A stretch of DNA of 64,000 nt, taken from Gammaproteobacteria bacterium. Lineage in GTDB: Bacteria; Pseudomonadota; Gammaproteobacteria; Pseudomonadales; Azotimanducaceae. This document shows positions 48,797 through 57,580 of the stretch, piece by piece. Under the pieces are notes generated by a model. The model searched no databases, had not been told where the DNA came from, and saw only the letters and a list, made by a program, of their open reading frames with translations. Numbering within the stretch: the first letter of the stretch is position 1; every line of letters starts with the position of its first letter. The position numbers and the translations under genes are program-made. The DNA is taken from positions 22,940 to 86,939 of the forward strand of contig JAPPAV010000073.1 in NCBI GenBank assembly GCA_026705345.1. Direction: 5' to 3'.

Positions 48797-50809
48797 ATGT
48801 GTCGGTCCTGCGGGATCGTTCTGGTGGCGCTGACGATTGGCGGCGGGTTTGCAGCGGGAGTGCCTCCGCCGGTGTCGGCCTATTCGCATCCGCCCAACAT
48901 CGACCACGTGCGCCTGTCCCCCGACGGCGACCGGATCCTGATGCTGCGTCCCGTGGACGGAGTACGGCAACTGTTCGTAACCGACGTCGAGACCGGGCAG
49001 ACCGTCCTCGCGGTCGAGATCGACCCCGAGGACCATATCCTCCGCGGTTGCGAGTGGGCCACGAACGACCGCTCGGTGTGCCGGGCGTTCGTTTTCCCGC
49101 GGACTTCCAATCCGTTCGTGGAGCGACCCCGCGGTGGGGTGTTTCACCACATGTACCTTGCACGTTTGTTCGCCGTGGACCACGACGGCGGCCAGGGAGT
49201 CAACCTCGTCTCCAAGCGGCGGGGTGGGCCTCACTTGGTGGACGAGTGGGTACATCAGGTCGTCGGCTACCTGCACGACGACCCGGACCACATTCTCGTC
49301 GCCGTGCCGCGCCGGCACACATACGACAAGGAAGTCTACCGGCAGAACATCCATCGAAACCGGTGGACTGCCGTGGTCGGCACGCAGGAGGGCATTACCA
49401 AGTGGACTGCCGATCGGTCGGGGGAAAGGCTCATCGGCGTAGGAGCCTACTGGTTGTCGCGACCGGAGGAAGGGCCGACGGTCGCCGTGGTCGACCCCGG
49501 CGGCGAAGTCCGGCGCGTGGACACGAAACGCCTGTCGGGTCCGGAGCGCGCCTGGATGCCGCGCGTCGTCGGTTTCTCGAACGACGGGTCGTCGGCCTAT
49601 GTCGAAGCCCGGGTCGACGGCGCCGACCGGGCCGCGCTTTGGAAAGTGGACGCGTCCACGCTGCAGCCCCGGCGCCTGATCGCCGATGACCCGCGCTACG
49701 ACATCCTGACGACGGCCGTCGAGGGACGGGACTGCGGCATCGTCGGGTTCGCGCACCATCGCACCGAGAAGGTCTTCACCTGGCTCGCCCCGGCCTTCGG
49801 CGAGATGATTCGCCGGCTTGACGAAGCGATACCGGGCGAGATCCGATCCGTGCCGTCGATGAGCGCGGACTGCGGCCGGGTGGTGGTCGCGACGGTGGGC
49901 GGGGGGCGCAGCAAGACCTACTACCTGCACGACCGGGACGAGGGCTGGACGCGGCGTCTCGGCAGCCAGTATCCAGCGCTCGACGGGGCATGGGTGATGG
50001 AACAGGAGCGCACTGGCTACCGGGCGGCGGACGGCACCGAGCTGGCGGCGACGCTGACGCTTCCGCCGCGGCGGGGTTCGGAACGGCTGCCGCTGGTGGT
50101 GCTGGCCCGAGGCGGTGCGCCACCGCATGACGCACTCCGGTTCGATCCGTGGCCGCATTTTCTCGCCGGTCGCGGATACGCCGTGCTTGAGCCAGAGTTC
50201 CGCGGCACGCCGGGGCGGGGGATTGACTTCCAGACCGCGGGTTTCCGGGACTGGTCGTCGACGATGCAGGGCGACCTCTGGGCCGGGGTGGACTGGCTCG
50301 TCGCGCGGGGCATCGTCGACGGGGACCGCGTGTGCTTCATGGGCCGCGGCAACGGTGCCCGATGGGGGCTTACCGGAGCGTTCGCCAACTCGCGGACCCG
50401 TTGCGCCGTCGTGTTCGTGGCGGCCGAGGCCGCCGTTTGGGACTCGCGGGAGTTGCAGGGCATTCACGACCTCTACAGCTCGCGTCTGTTGTGGTGGTGG
50501 ACGGGAAGGTGGGACAAGCTCGGCAATCTCCGGGACTATCTGTCGACGGCGACCGGGTGGTCGCGGCAAGGATGGCGAGAGACGGTTCGGTCGCCCCTGG
50601 CAGGCGCCGAGCACCCGGGCTTTCCGATACTCGTCTCGAGGGATGCCGACCGGCATCGCGTCCACGAGCGGCAGACAGGGCGGTTCCGGTCGCAGTTGAA
50701 GTCCATTGTCGAGAATCACACACGCATGGCGCCCCTGGGCGGAGCGCACGAGGCGGCGTTTCCTCGAACAAGCCGAGAAACTGCTGGCGCAGGAGCTTTC
50801 GCCGCCTGA
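48797..50809 (+). CDS. S9 peptidase-like protein without the catalytic serine, probably frameshifted near its end
   Basis: A 670-aa exported protein with a signal peptide (IVLVALTIGGGFAAG), a beta-propeller-like part (PNIDHVRLSPDGDRILMLRP onward) and a C-terminal alpha/beta hydrolase domain (LPLVVLARGGAPPHD, GYAVLEPEFRGTPGRG). The nucleophile elbow, normally GxSxGG, reads VCFMGRGNGARWG: Gly518 stands where Ser is expected. The end of this frame is odd (GGAHEAAFPRTSRETAGAGA), whereas another frame reads HAWRPWAERTRRRFLEQAEK and LLAQELSPPER and stops at 50855, 8 bp before the next gene; this looks like the proper S9 C-terminus. A shift in the ACACAC tract around 50717-50726 would explain it. 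It is a pseudoenzyme or a decaying gene. Confidence 0.75.
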   Translation: MCRSCGIVLVALTIGGGFAAGVPPPVSAYSHPPNIDHVRLSPDGDRILMLRPVDGVRQLFVTDVETGQTVLAVEIDPEDHILRGCEWATNDRSVCRAFVFPRTSNPFVERPRGGVFHHMYLARLFAVDHDGGQGVNLVSKRRGGPHLVDEWVHQVVGYLHDDPDHILVAVPRRHTYDKEVYRQNIHRNRWTAVVGTQEGITKWTADRSGERLIGVGAYWLSRPEEGPTVAVVDPGGEVRRVDTKRLSGPERAWMPRVVGFSNDGSSAYVEARVDGADRAALWKVDASTLQPRRLIADDPRYDILTTAVEGRDCGIVGFAHHRTEKVFTWLAPAFGEMIRRLDEAIPGEIRSVPSMSADCGRVVVATVGGGRSKTYYLHDRDEGWTRRLGSQYPALDGAWVMEQERTGYRAADGTELAATLTLPPRRGSERLPLVVLARGGAPPHDALRFDPWPHFLAGRGYAVLEPEFRGTPGRGIDFQTAGFRDWSSTMQGDLWAGVDWLVARGIVDGDRVCFMGRGNGARWGLTGAFANSRTRCAVVFVAAEAAVWDSRELQGIHDLYSSRLLWWWTGRWDKLGNLRDYLSTATGWSRQGWRETVRSPLAGAEHPGFPILVSRDADRHRVHERQTGRFRSQLKSIVENHTRMAPLGGAHEAAFPRTSRETAGAGAFAA

Positions 50810-50863
50810 AAGGACCGCAGCCGCGCCGGTGCGTCTTGAGCCCATCGCAGACTGAGCACACGA

Positions 50864-51733
50864 ATGAAGGCAATCGCGATCTGCGTTGCGACAACCATTT
50901 TCGTAGCTACTGTTGCGGCGGACGACCAAAAGGCACGGGAGCATGTCGTGCTGGACAGGTGCTTGGATAGTTGGCACGAGAAGTCGTGCCGCGAAGCCGC
51001 AGCCCTAGGATTCGCGCAGGCAGCGTTGATCCTAGGCATCATGTACCGCACCGGGCATCACGTACTCAAAGACGACGAAAAAGCCCTCCTCTGGTTGACG
51101 CAAGCCGCGAGAAAGGGTGAAACGCGGGCACAAATCACCCTAGGGTTAATGTTCCGCCACGGCGACGGAGTTCCCCAAGACGGTGCCCAAGCGGTTTCGT
51201 GGTTTCGACGCGCCGCCGAAAGAGGTAACCCGTTCGCACAACTCAATCTCGGGTTGATCTATTCGGAGGATGAGGTCGTCCCGGAAGATCGGATTGAGGC
51301 GTTGATATGGCTGAACCGCGCAGCGGAACAGGGAGTCCTGAAGGCTCAGCTTGCCCTGGGATTGCTATACAGCCTAGGACCCCAGCAGGACGACGCGAGG
51401 GCAGCCGCTTGGTACCGGCGCGCTGCCGAACAAGCAGATCCGACGGCAGAGTACATCCTCGGCATGCTGTACGACGAAGGAAGAGGCGTCCCAGAGGACC
51501 CGTCGAAAGCTGTATTGTGGATTCGTCGAGCAGCGGAACAGGGAGTGGCGCGAGCGCAGTTTCGTCTTGGGGTTTTGTTGGCCGAGGGGCGCGGAGTTCG
51601 CCGGGACGCGGAGGCGGCGATCAAGTGGTACCGGAAGGCTGCTCGCCAAGGTCACCAAGAGGCGCAAGACAGACTCGACATGACGAACCGCGGAGCGATT
51701 CGGGTCGCACCTGACAACATCGAACACCTCTAA
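50864..51733 (+). CDS. Exported Sel1-like repeat protein
   Basis: A 289-aa protein with a signal peptide (AICVATTIFVATVAA), two early Cys (DRCLDSWHEKSC) and about six Sel1-type repeats of 36 residues, for example AQITLGLMFRHGDGVPQDG, AQLNLGLIYSEDEVVPED and AEYILGMLYDEGRGVPEDP. Sel1 repeats form helical solenoids for protein contacts. It is 8 bp after the corrected end of the S9-like gene and probably in the same operon, so a complex of exported proteins is conceivable. Confidence 0.88.
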   Translation: MKAIAICVATTIFVATVAADDQKAREHVVLDRCLDSWHEKSCREAAALGFAQAALILGIMYRTGHHVLKDDEKALLWLTQAARKGETRAQITLGLMFRHGDGVPQDGAQAVSWFRRAAERGNPFAQLNLGLIYSEDEVVPEDRIEALIWLNRAAEQGVLKAQLALGLLYSLGPQQDDARAAAWYRRAAEQADPTAEYILGMLYDEGRGVPEDPSKAVLWIRRAAEQGVARAQFRLGVLLAEGRGVRRDAEAAIKWYRKAARQGHQEAQDRLDMTNRGAIRVAPDNIEHL

Positions 51734-51830
51734 GGGGTGCGCGAACGCAGAGCCGAACAAACGAAAGGAGATCCGGGACTGCCGACAATGTGCAATACGG
51801 GGCCGGCCATCATTTGGGCTGTGCCTACTT

Positions 51831-52700
51831 CTACTCCTCGTCTTCCTCGTCCCCGTTTCGTGGCTTCTCCACCATCCGTGCGAGAACGATCCCTAACTCG
51901 AACAGCACCCAGGCCGGCAATGCCAGCATGATCTGGCTGATGATGTCGGGCGGCGTCAGCAGCATGCCAATCACAAAACAACCGACGATCACGTACGGCC
52001 GCTTGCGCGCCATGCTGCGGGAAGACGCCAAGCCGGTCTTGGCCAGCAACACGGTGGCGACCGGAATCTCGAACGCGACGCCGAAGGCGAAGAACAGCTT
52101 CAGCACGAAGTCGAGGTACTGGTTGATGTCGGTGGTCGGGGTGACGCCGGTGAGCTGCTGGCCGGCGAAGAAGGCGAACGCCAAGGGGAACACGGCGTAG
52201 TAGGCGAAGGCCATGCCCAGGTAGAAGAGCGCCGTGCTCGACACCAGGAGGGGGATCGCGAAACGCTTCTCGCGCAGGTACAGGCCCGGTCTGACGAAGC
52301 CCCAAACCTGTTGCAGCACGTAGGGGATGGTGATGAACACCGTCACGTACAGACAGAGCTTCAGGGGCGTCAGGAAGGGCGATGCCACCTGGGTCGCGAT
52401 CATGTCCCCGGGCAGGGCGTCGCGCATCGGCCCCGTGACGAAGTCGAAGACCTCGTCGCTGAAGTAGTACACCGGAAAGAACGACACGAACACGACCAAA
52501 AGGCTCCGCAGAATGCGGGTGCGCAGTTCCAGGAGGTGGGACAGGAACGGCTGCTCGTCCGCGTCCACCCGTTCGTCATGGACACGTTCGCGATCTGTCT
52601 CCGCGTGGGATCCGACCGCGTCGGCGTCTCCCTCGGGAGCGGATTCGGTTCCATCAACCAGCGCCTTCCCCGCGTCTTGCGACGGCTTGGGCCGCCACAA
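51831..52700 (-). CDS. tatC: Twin-arginine translocase subunit TatC
   Basis: An integral membrane protein of six segments that recognises twin-arginine signal peptides. Conserved parts are PFLSHLLELRTRILRSLLVV, FVTGPMRDALPGDMIATQVA, the loop with PYVLQQVWGFVRPGLYLREK and the block FAFGVAFEIPVATVLLAKTG. The start is uncertain: TTG 52700 lies just after the tatB stop and gives a 45-residue acidic N-terminal tail; GTG 52568 (DADEQPFLSHLLELR) gives the usual length. The tail, if real, is unusual. Last gene of tatABC. Confidence 0.93.
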   Translation of the reverse strand: MWRPKPSQDAGKALVDGTESAPEGDADAVGSHAETDRERVHDERVDADEQPFLSHLLELRTRILRSLLVVFVSFFPVYYFSDEVFDFVTGPMRDALPGDMIATQVASPFLTPLKLCLYVTVFITIPYVLQQVWGFVRPGLYLREKRFAIPLLVSSTALFYLGMAFAYYAVFPLAFAFFAGQQLTGVTPTTDINQYLDFVLKLFFAFGVAFEIPVATVLLAKTGLASSRSMARKRPYVIVGCFVIGMLLTPPDIISQIMLALPAWVLFELGIVLARMVEKPRNGDEEDEE

Positions 52701-52713
52701 GCGCGACAGACCC

Positions 52714-53064
52714 CTAGGTGGCCTTTGCGTCGTCGGCGTCTCCGTTCTCGTCGCGCGGCGCCACCGGCCGGTCAGGAGCTTCTGCCATCGGTTCTTCAAT
52801 GCGGTTGATTTCCTCGCCCATGGCCTGGACCTCGCGCTCGACGCGTTTCACGTCGGCCATGACCTGTTCGTTGTGAAGTTGCCTGCGGACCTCGTCCATG
52901 CCGATCTCGCGTTCGATCTCGGTCTTGACGTTGTAGTAGTTGCGCCGCAGCCGGCCGATCCACAGTCCGAGCGTCCTGAGGGCTCCTGGCAGCCGCGACG
53001 GGCCTAGGATGACAAGCGCGACCACCGCGGCAAGGAAGAACTCCGGGAAGGAGAAGTCAAACAT
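52714..53064 (-). CDS. tatB: Twin-arginine translocase subunit TatB
   Basis: A 116-aa protein: N-terminal membrane helix ([20 protein letters not shown]), the hinge [13 protein letters not shown], an amphipathic helix and a charged coiled region ([18 protein letters not shown]) typical of TatB. ATG 53064 overlaps tatA by 8 bp. TatB links TatC and substrate binding to the TatA pore. Confidence 0.93.
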   Translation of the reverse strand: MFDFSFPEFFLAAVVALVILGPSRLPGALRTLGLWIGRLRRNYYNVKTEIEREIGMDEVRRQLHNEQVMADVKRVEREVQAMGEEINRIEEPMAEAPDRPVAPRDENGDADDAKAT

Positions 53065-53290
53065 TCTGTGGCTTGTCAGTGCGCGTCGCACCCGGACTCG
53101 CCGATGCCTCCTGGCCTTCGTGCTCCAAAGTCTTCGCCTCGGCGCCGTCGCCGTCGCGCACCGCCTTGCGGAACCCCTTGATGGCGTTGCCGAGTTCGGA
53201 GCCCAGGCTCTTGATACGCTTGGGGCCGAACACGACCAACACGATCAACAGGACCACCAGGACGACGACCAGTTCCTTGGGGCCGAACAT
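53057..53290 (-). CDS. tatA: Twin-arginine translocase subunit TatA
   Basis: A 77-aa protein with a short membrane helix ([20 protein letters not shown]), the [20 protein letters not shown] hinge and amphipathic helix, and a polar tail. TatA oligomerises to form the protein-conducting element for folded proteins. First gene of tatABC, with a near-perfect ribosome site. Confidence 0.94.
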   Translation of the reverse strand: MFGPKELVVVLVVLLIVLVVFGPKRIKSLGSELGNAIKGFRKAVRDGDGAEAKTLEHEGQEASASPGATRTDKPQNV

Positions 53291-53292
53291 GG

Positions 53293-53301
53293 CACCTCCT
53301 T
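53293..53301 (-). promoter_or_regulatory. Near-consensus ribosome-binding site of tatA
   Basis: On the minus strand AAGGAGGTG precedes the tatA ATG (53290) by two bases beyond the core. It is the closest match to the full anti-Shine-Dalgarno complement noted in the window, consistent with high TatA synthesis relative to TatB and TatC. Confidence 0.6.
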
Positions 53302-53391
53302 AAAGCGTCTTAGCGCGAACGGAATCGCAGTCTGTCCGAATTGGAATCGGGCGGCAACCACATCCGTCGACCGCGTTGACCGCTCGCAACG

Positions 53392-53946
53392 TCAGGTGGC
53401 CGCCAGATAACGGAGCGGCCAGTCAATGGCGCGGCTGATGCCGATCCGCGGCGTGGTCAGTATCTCCGAGGGTTTCCCCTCGCCCGCGAAGATCGTAACC
53501 GTCCCCTCGCCGCAAAGGTCCTCGCCGTATTGCCGCATGTCGATGGCCAAGGCTTGGCACAGTTTCCCCGGCCCGTCCGCCAGTCGCGAATCGGGAACGT
53601 CCCCACGCCGGCACCGCATCAGTCCGATGCCAGCTATCGGCTCGACGGCCCGGACCAATACACATCCCGGTACTCCCTCTTCCTGCACGACGACGTTGAG
53701 ACAGTGGTGCTGCCGGGTGCGGTAGACGTAGGCATGGCCGGGGCTGCCGAACAGCACCTCGGTGCGCTTGGTACGACCGCGGTAGGCATGGGCGGCCGGA
53801 TCGTCGGCTGCGAGATAGGCCTCGGTCTCGGTGATTTTTCCCACTGCCCGGCCGTGTGCCAGCATCGCGCCAAGCAGCCCGGGCGCCACGAGTCGAGGGT
53901 CGCGGGCGTAGAACGCCCGGTCGAGTGGCCTATTTCGTTTCGTCAT
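53392..53946 (-). CDS. DNA-3-methyladenine glycosylase (AAG/Mpg family)
   Basis: A 184-aa DNA repair glycosylase. Family signatures: LVAPGLLGAMLAHGRAVGKI, the active-site region ITETEAYLAADDPAAHAYRG with the catalytic Glu, RTKRTEVLFGSPGHAYVYRT, HHCLNVVVQEEGVPGCVLVR and LADGPGKLCQALAIDM. It excises alkylated purines such as 3-methyladenine and hypoxanthine. It diverges from the CDF transporter gene. Confidence 0.93.
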   Translation of the reverse strand: MTKRNRPLDRAFYARDPRLVAPGLLGAMLAHGRAVGKITETEAYLAADDPAAHAYRGRTKRTEVLFGSPGHAYVYRTRQHHCLNVVVQEEGVPGCVLVRAVEPIAGIGLMRCRRGDVPDSRLADGPGKLCQALAIDMRQYGEDLCGEGTVTIFAGEGKPSEILTTPRIGISRAIDWPLRYLAAT

Positions 53947-54007
53947 CGTCGTCGCGCCGCGTGAAGGCGCAAGCGTATAACAGTCGCACGAGGGCTATAC
54001 TCCGCAC

Positions 54008-54931
54008 GTGAATCGCCGATCCCGCGCCGACCCCACTCGCGCAGACGACCACCAACGCATGCTGGCCCGCGCCTTCGCGTTGATTGCCGGCTTCATGCTG
54101 GTCGAGGTAGTGGGCGCCTGGATCGGCAACTCCCTGACCCTTGCCGCAGATGCTGGCCACATGTTCCTGGATGCCTCGGCACTGGGTCTGGCCTGGTTTG
54201 CCATACGCTTGTCCCGGCGTACCCCCGACGACAGGCTGACCTACGGCTATCATCGCTTCCAGGTGCTTGCCGCGTTCGTCAATGCCCTGGCACTGTTTGG
54301 TCTCTGCGCATGGATCCTCGTCGAGGCTGCCGGACGCCTTCGCGCCCCCGAGGCCATCGCCCCGTTGCCGGTACTTGGCGTCGCCGTCGTGGGTCTCGTC
54401 GTCAACCTCGTCGCGTACCGCTTGTTGCACGGATCGGACAATCTCAACGTGCAGGGTGCCGCCCTGCACGTGCTCGGCGACCTGTTGGGATCGGTCGCCG
54501 CCATCGTCTCCGCCCTGGCCGTATTGTGGTTCGGGTGGCGCTACGCCGATCCGATCCTGGCATTGGTCGTGGTGGCCATTCTGGTTCGGGGTGCGTGGCG
54601 CGTACTGCGGGATGCCGCGAGGATCCTGTTGGAGGCGGTGCCCCAAGGCGTCGACATCAACGCCGTGCGCGATGCGCTGATGCAGATTGCCGGCGTGGTC
54701 GACATCCACCACGTCCACGTCTGGGCGCTAACCGGCGACACACCCGTGCTGACTGTGCACGCCCGGGTCGCCGAGGACGCCGACCAACAATCCACCGTCA
54801 GGCGCGTCAAGGCGGTGCTTCGCACGACCTTCGGCATCGACCACTCCACGGTTCAGGTGGAACGGGGCACCTGCCCTGACGAGGCGGGCGCGACAACCGC
54901 TAGCCCAAGAGCTCCAACGCACGATCGATAA
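54008..54931 (+). CDS. Cation diffusion facilitator (zinc-type) transporter
   Basis: A 307-aa inner-membrane CDF exporter with a GTG start. Six membrane segments are predicted from hydrophobic stretches; the metal site residues are in ADAGHMFLDASALGLAW (HxxxD, segment 2) and AALHVLGDLLGSVAAI (HxxxD, segment 5), the zinc-type arrangement. The C-terminal cytoplasmic domain has VDIHHVHVWALTGDTPVLTV. It exchanges Zn2+ or a similar ion for protons. The 3' end overlaps the converging kinase-like gene by 32 bp. Confidence 0.92.
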   Translation: MNRRSRADPTRADDHQRMLARAFALIAGFMLVEVVGAWIGNSLTLAADAGHMFLDASALGLAWFAIRLSRRTPDDRLTYGYHRFQVLAAFVNALALFGLCAWILVEAAGRLRAPEAIAPLPVLGVAVVGLVVNLVAYRLLHGSDNLNVQGAALHVLGDLLGSVAAIVSALAVLWFGWRYADPILALVVVAILVRGAWRVLRDAARILLEAVPQGVDINAVRDALMQIAGVVDIHHVHVWALTGDTPVLTVHARVAEDADQQSTVRRVKAVLRTTFGIDHSTVQVERGTCPDEAGATTASPRAPTHDR

Positions 54932-55916
54932 GGGGCGCCATCGAGTTCTTCGTCACCTCCCAAGAGGGATCCACGCGCTTGCCTCGGCGGTGCAGGCTCA
55001 GATTGAAGCCGGTGATGATGGCGAACTTGTAGGCCGCGAGCGCCCGGAACCAGTTCAGGTCGGGCAGCGGATCGCCATAGGCTTCGACGTAGAGCGCTTC
55101 CAAGGTTTCGGGATCGAGGAACGTGGGGCGTTCGCCGGTTCCCTTCGCCCAGGCATCGCGGTCGCTGAACGTCGAGATCCAGCCGACATCGTTGAGTGTT
55201 GCCCCGATGCCCGTCAGCTCCCAGTCAATAACGGCAAGCAGTTCGGATGGACGTTGTGCCGTCGGCATCGAGAAGAACAGGTTCGAGGTCTGGAAGTCGC
55301 CGTGGAAGATGCCAACGGGTGCGTCGGACGGCAGCGTGTCGAGTAGCCGCCGCCGGCAGTGGGGAACCCGGTCCAGGCACTCGGGATCCGCAGCCCGTTC
55401 GTAGAATCGGTCCCAGCGCTCCACGTCCTCGTTGAACGGGACCGGGTCGCCCAGGTAGGGAGCGCGGGCCGAATCGACCTTGTGGATGCCTGCGAGCGCC
55501 GTCATGACCTGGCGCCCCATGTCCAGCTGAGCTTCTTCGTTGAGTGCCGACGCCCATTCCCCGGGTCCCAAGCGGAGAACGTCGCCATCGAGCTTCGGCA
55601 CCACGAAATACGGACAACCGAACCATTCGAGATCGTCGCCAGACCAGCGCACGCGGCAATGCGGCACATCGGTGTCTTCCAGTGCATTCAACGCGGCGAC
55701 CTGGCGAAGCACGTCGGCGGTGCCGCGCCAGTTGACATTGGGGGGCGGCAGGCGGATGAACCAGGACTCGGTGGCGTCCGTTGCCGTGGCAACGCTGAAC
55801 CCGTAGGAGAAGCCCGCGTGGCCGGGCATCGTGTGTACGTCGAATACTCGTACGTCGCCGCCGTACTTGGCGCGGCAAAACGGAACGAGCCGGCCGGCGA
55901 GCTCCTCGGGGCCCAC
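54900..55916 (-). CDS. APH-family phosphotransferase-like protein
   Basis: A 338-aa protein of the aminoglycoside-phosphotransferase/choline-kinase fold. It has GFSYGFSVATATDATESWFI for the nucleotide loop, PYFVVPKLDGDV, the catalytic-loop equivalent VGIFHGDFQTSNLFFSMP (HGDxxxxN) and AVIDWELTGIGATLNDVGW (the metal-binding DxE region). GTG 55916 lies 6 bp after an acyl-CoA ligase gene. Members next to acyl-CoA genes are often annotated as acyl-CoA dehydrogenase-associated; a role in phosphorylating a hydroxy-acyl-CoA or alcohol, not in antibiotic resistance, is likely. Confidence 0.86.
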   Translation of the reverse strand: MGPEELAGRLVPFCRAKYGGDVRVFDVHTMPGHAGFSYGFSVATATDATESWFIRLPPPNVNWRGTADVLRQVAALNALEDTDVPHCRVRWSGDDLEWFGCPYFVVPKLDGDVLRLGPGEWASALNEEAQLDMGRQVMTALAGIHKVDSARAPYLGDPVPFNEDVERWDRFYERAADPECLDRVPHCRRRLLDTLPSDAPVGIFHGDFQTSNLFFSMPTAQRPSELLAVIDWELTGIGATLNDVGWISTFSDRDAWAKGTGERPTFLDPETLEALYVEAYGDPLPDLNWFRALAAYKFAIITGFNLSLHRRGKRVDPSWEVTKNSMAPLIDRALELLG

Positions 55917-55922
55917 GGGAAA

Positions 55923-57464
55923 CTAGACCGGCGCCGGCCCCGGGAATTGGTCTCGCAACAGGCGCTTTAGGATCTTGCCGGAGGGATTGCGCGGTAGAAC
56001 ATCCACGAAAGCCGCACCCTTCGGCTGCTTGTAGCCGGCGAGTTTGCCGCGGCAGAACTCGAGCACTTCGGTTTCCGTCAACGTGTCATCGCTCTTGACG
56101 GCCACGACAAAGGGCGATTCGCCCCAACGTTCGCTGGGTTGGCCGATCACGCCGGCTTCGCTAATCCCCGGATGGGTTTGCAGAACCTTCTCGATCTCCG
56201 CCGGGTAGACGTTTTCGCCGCCCGAGATGATCATGTCCTTGATGCGGTCCTCGATGTAGATGAACCCGTCCGCGTCCATGCGGGCGATATCGCCCGTGTG
56301 CAGCCACCCGTCGACCAGCGTCTCCGCCGTGGCCTCTTCTCGGTTCCAGTATTCGCGCATGATGTGCGGTCCGGCCACCAAGACCTCGCCGTGCTCGCCG
56401 GGCGGGCAGTCCTCGCCATGGGCGTTCACGATCCGCACGTCCGTGTGGTAGAAAGCCTTGCCCGTGGAACCGATCCGCTTGAGGGCGTTCTCGGCGTCGA
56501 TCAGCGCCGCCGGGCCGCAGGATTCGGTCAGTCCGTAGACTTGGTGGATCTCAAGTCCGATTTTCTCGTAGGCCTCGATAAGCGCCTCCGGCACGGGTGC
56601 GGCGCCCGACATGCACCAGCGCCAGCGGGAGAAGTCGAAGCTCTCGAGGTTCGGAACCTGCAGCATGAAATTCAACATCGCCGGCACCGCCAAGCCCACC
56701 GTGACCCGTTCCGCATCGACAATCCGCCACGCCGACACCGGGTCGAACGCGCGCATGACGACGCTGGTGACACCGCGGTAGACGCACATCGTCAGCGGGG
56801 TCAGCGCGCCGACGTGGAACATGGGCAACGGCGACAGGAACCGGTCGCCATCCTCGAAGTAGGTCGTCGCGGCGATGGTGATGCAGGCCCAAACGCAGGT
56901 GTTGTGGGTGTGCACGACGCCTTTGGGCAATCCGGTCGTGCCCGAGGTGTACATGATGTAGAGCATGTCGTCGTCACGGGCGCCGATAGCCGGTTCGGTC
57001 GCGTCCCCCGCGTCCCGAAACGCCCGGTAGTCCTCGGCGAAATAGGCGACGTCGCCGTTTGCGACCTGGAGCCACTGGCCGATGTCGGTCTTATCACCCC
57101 GGGCGTACAAATCGGCGACCGTGTCGGCAAAGTCGTCGTCGAAGACGAGCCGCGTCGCGCCACTGTCCTTCAGGATGAACTCCAGCTCGTCGGCTACCAG
57201 CCGCCAGTTCAGCGGCACGACGACGGCTCCGATCTTGGCCAGGGCGAAGTAGGCCTCCACGAATTCGGCGCTGTTCATCAGCAGCAACCCGACCCGCTCG
57301 CCCTTTTGGACACCGGCATCCAGGAACGCATTGGCGGTCTGGTTGCAGCGGGTGTTGAGCCCGCTGAAGGTCAACCGCTCACCGCCACCGCCGTCGACAT
57401 ACGCCTCCCGGTCGGGCATCAGGAACGCCCGCTTGGTCAGCCACCATCCGATATTGTTTTCCAT
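55923..57464 (-). CDS. AMP-forming acyl-CoA ligase
   Basis: A 513-aa acyl-adenylate ligase. The ATP loop is MYTSGTTGLPKGVVHTHN; further blocks are YGLTESCGPAALID, the hinge and Asp motif DGWLHTGDIARMDADGFIYI, and the C-terminal Lys in RNPSGKILKRLLRDQ. It activates a carboxylic acid to the CoA thioester; the substrate, possibly a fatty or aromatic acid, is unknown. It forms a two-gene operon with the APH-like kinase downstream. Confidence 0.92.
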   Translation of the reverse strand: MENNIGWWLTKRAFLMPDREAYVDGGGGERLTFSGLNTRCNQTANAFLDAGVQKGERVGLLLMNSAEFVEAYFALAKIGAVVVPLNWRLVADELEFILKDSGATRLVFDDDFADTVADLYARGDKTDIGQWLQVANGDVAYFAEDYRAFRDAGDATEPAIGARDDDMLYIMYTSGTTGLPKGVVHTHNTCVWACITIAATTYFEDGDRFLSPLPMFHVGALTPLTMCVYRGVTSVVMRAFDPVSAWRIVDAERVTVGLAVPAMLNFMLQVPNLESFDFSRWRWCMSGAAPVPEALIEAYEKIGLEIHQVYGLTESCGPAALIDAENALKRIGSTGKAFYHTDVRIVNAHGEDCPPGEHGEVLVAGPHIMREYWNREEATAETLVDGWLHTGDIARMDADGFIYIEDRIKDMIISGGENVYPAEIEKVLQTHPGISEAGVIGQPSERWGESPFVVAVKSDDTLTETEVLEFCRGKLAGYKQPKGAAFVDVLPRNPSGKILKRLLRDQFPGPAPV

Positions 57465-57580
57465 GCTTAGCCTTGCCTACCCCGAACAGCGGGAACATAC
57501 GCCAGAGGAGCGGGAGTGGCTAGCGGGAGCGCACGGCCGGGCCGGCGCACCATCGGCGCGCCGACCCCGGTCGGGAACGC

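Noticed and set aside
48494..50977. 827-codon open frame on the minus strand opposite the S9-like gene
   Set aside because: It is antisense to a gene with clear domain structure, is rich in Arg, Pro and His, and has no recognisable domain; long antisense frames are expected in DNA of this GC content.
57561..57574. Palindrome CCGACCCCGGTCGG after amtB as a terminator
   Set aside because: No T run follows on the relevant strand, and such short GC palindromes are common in this DNA.
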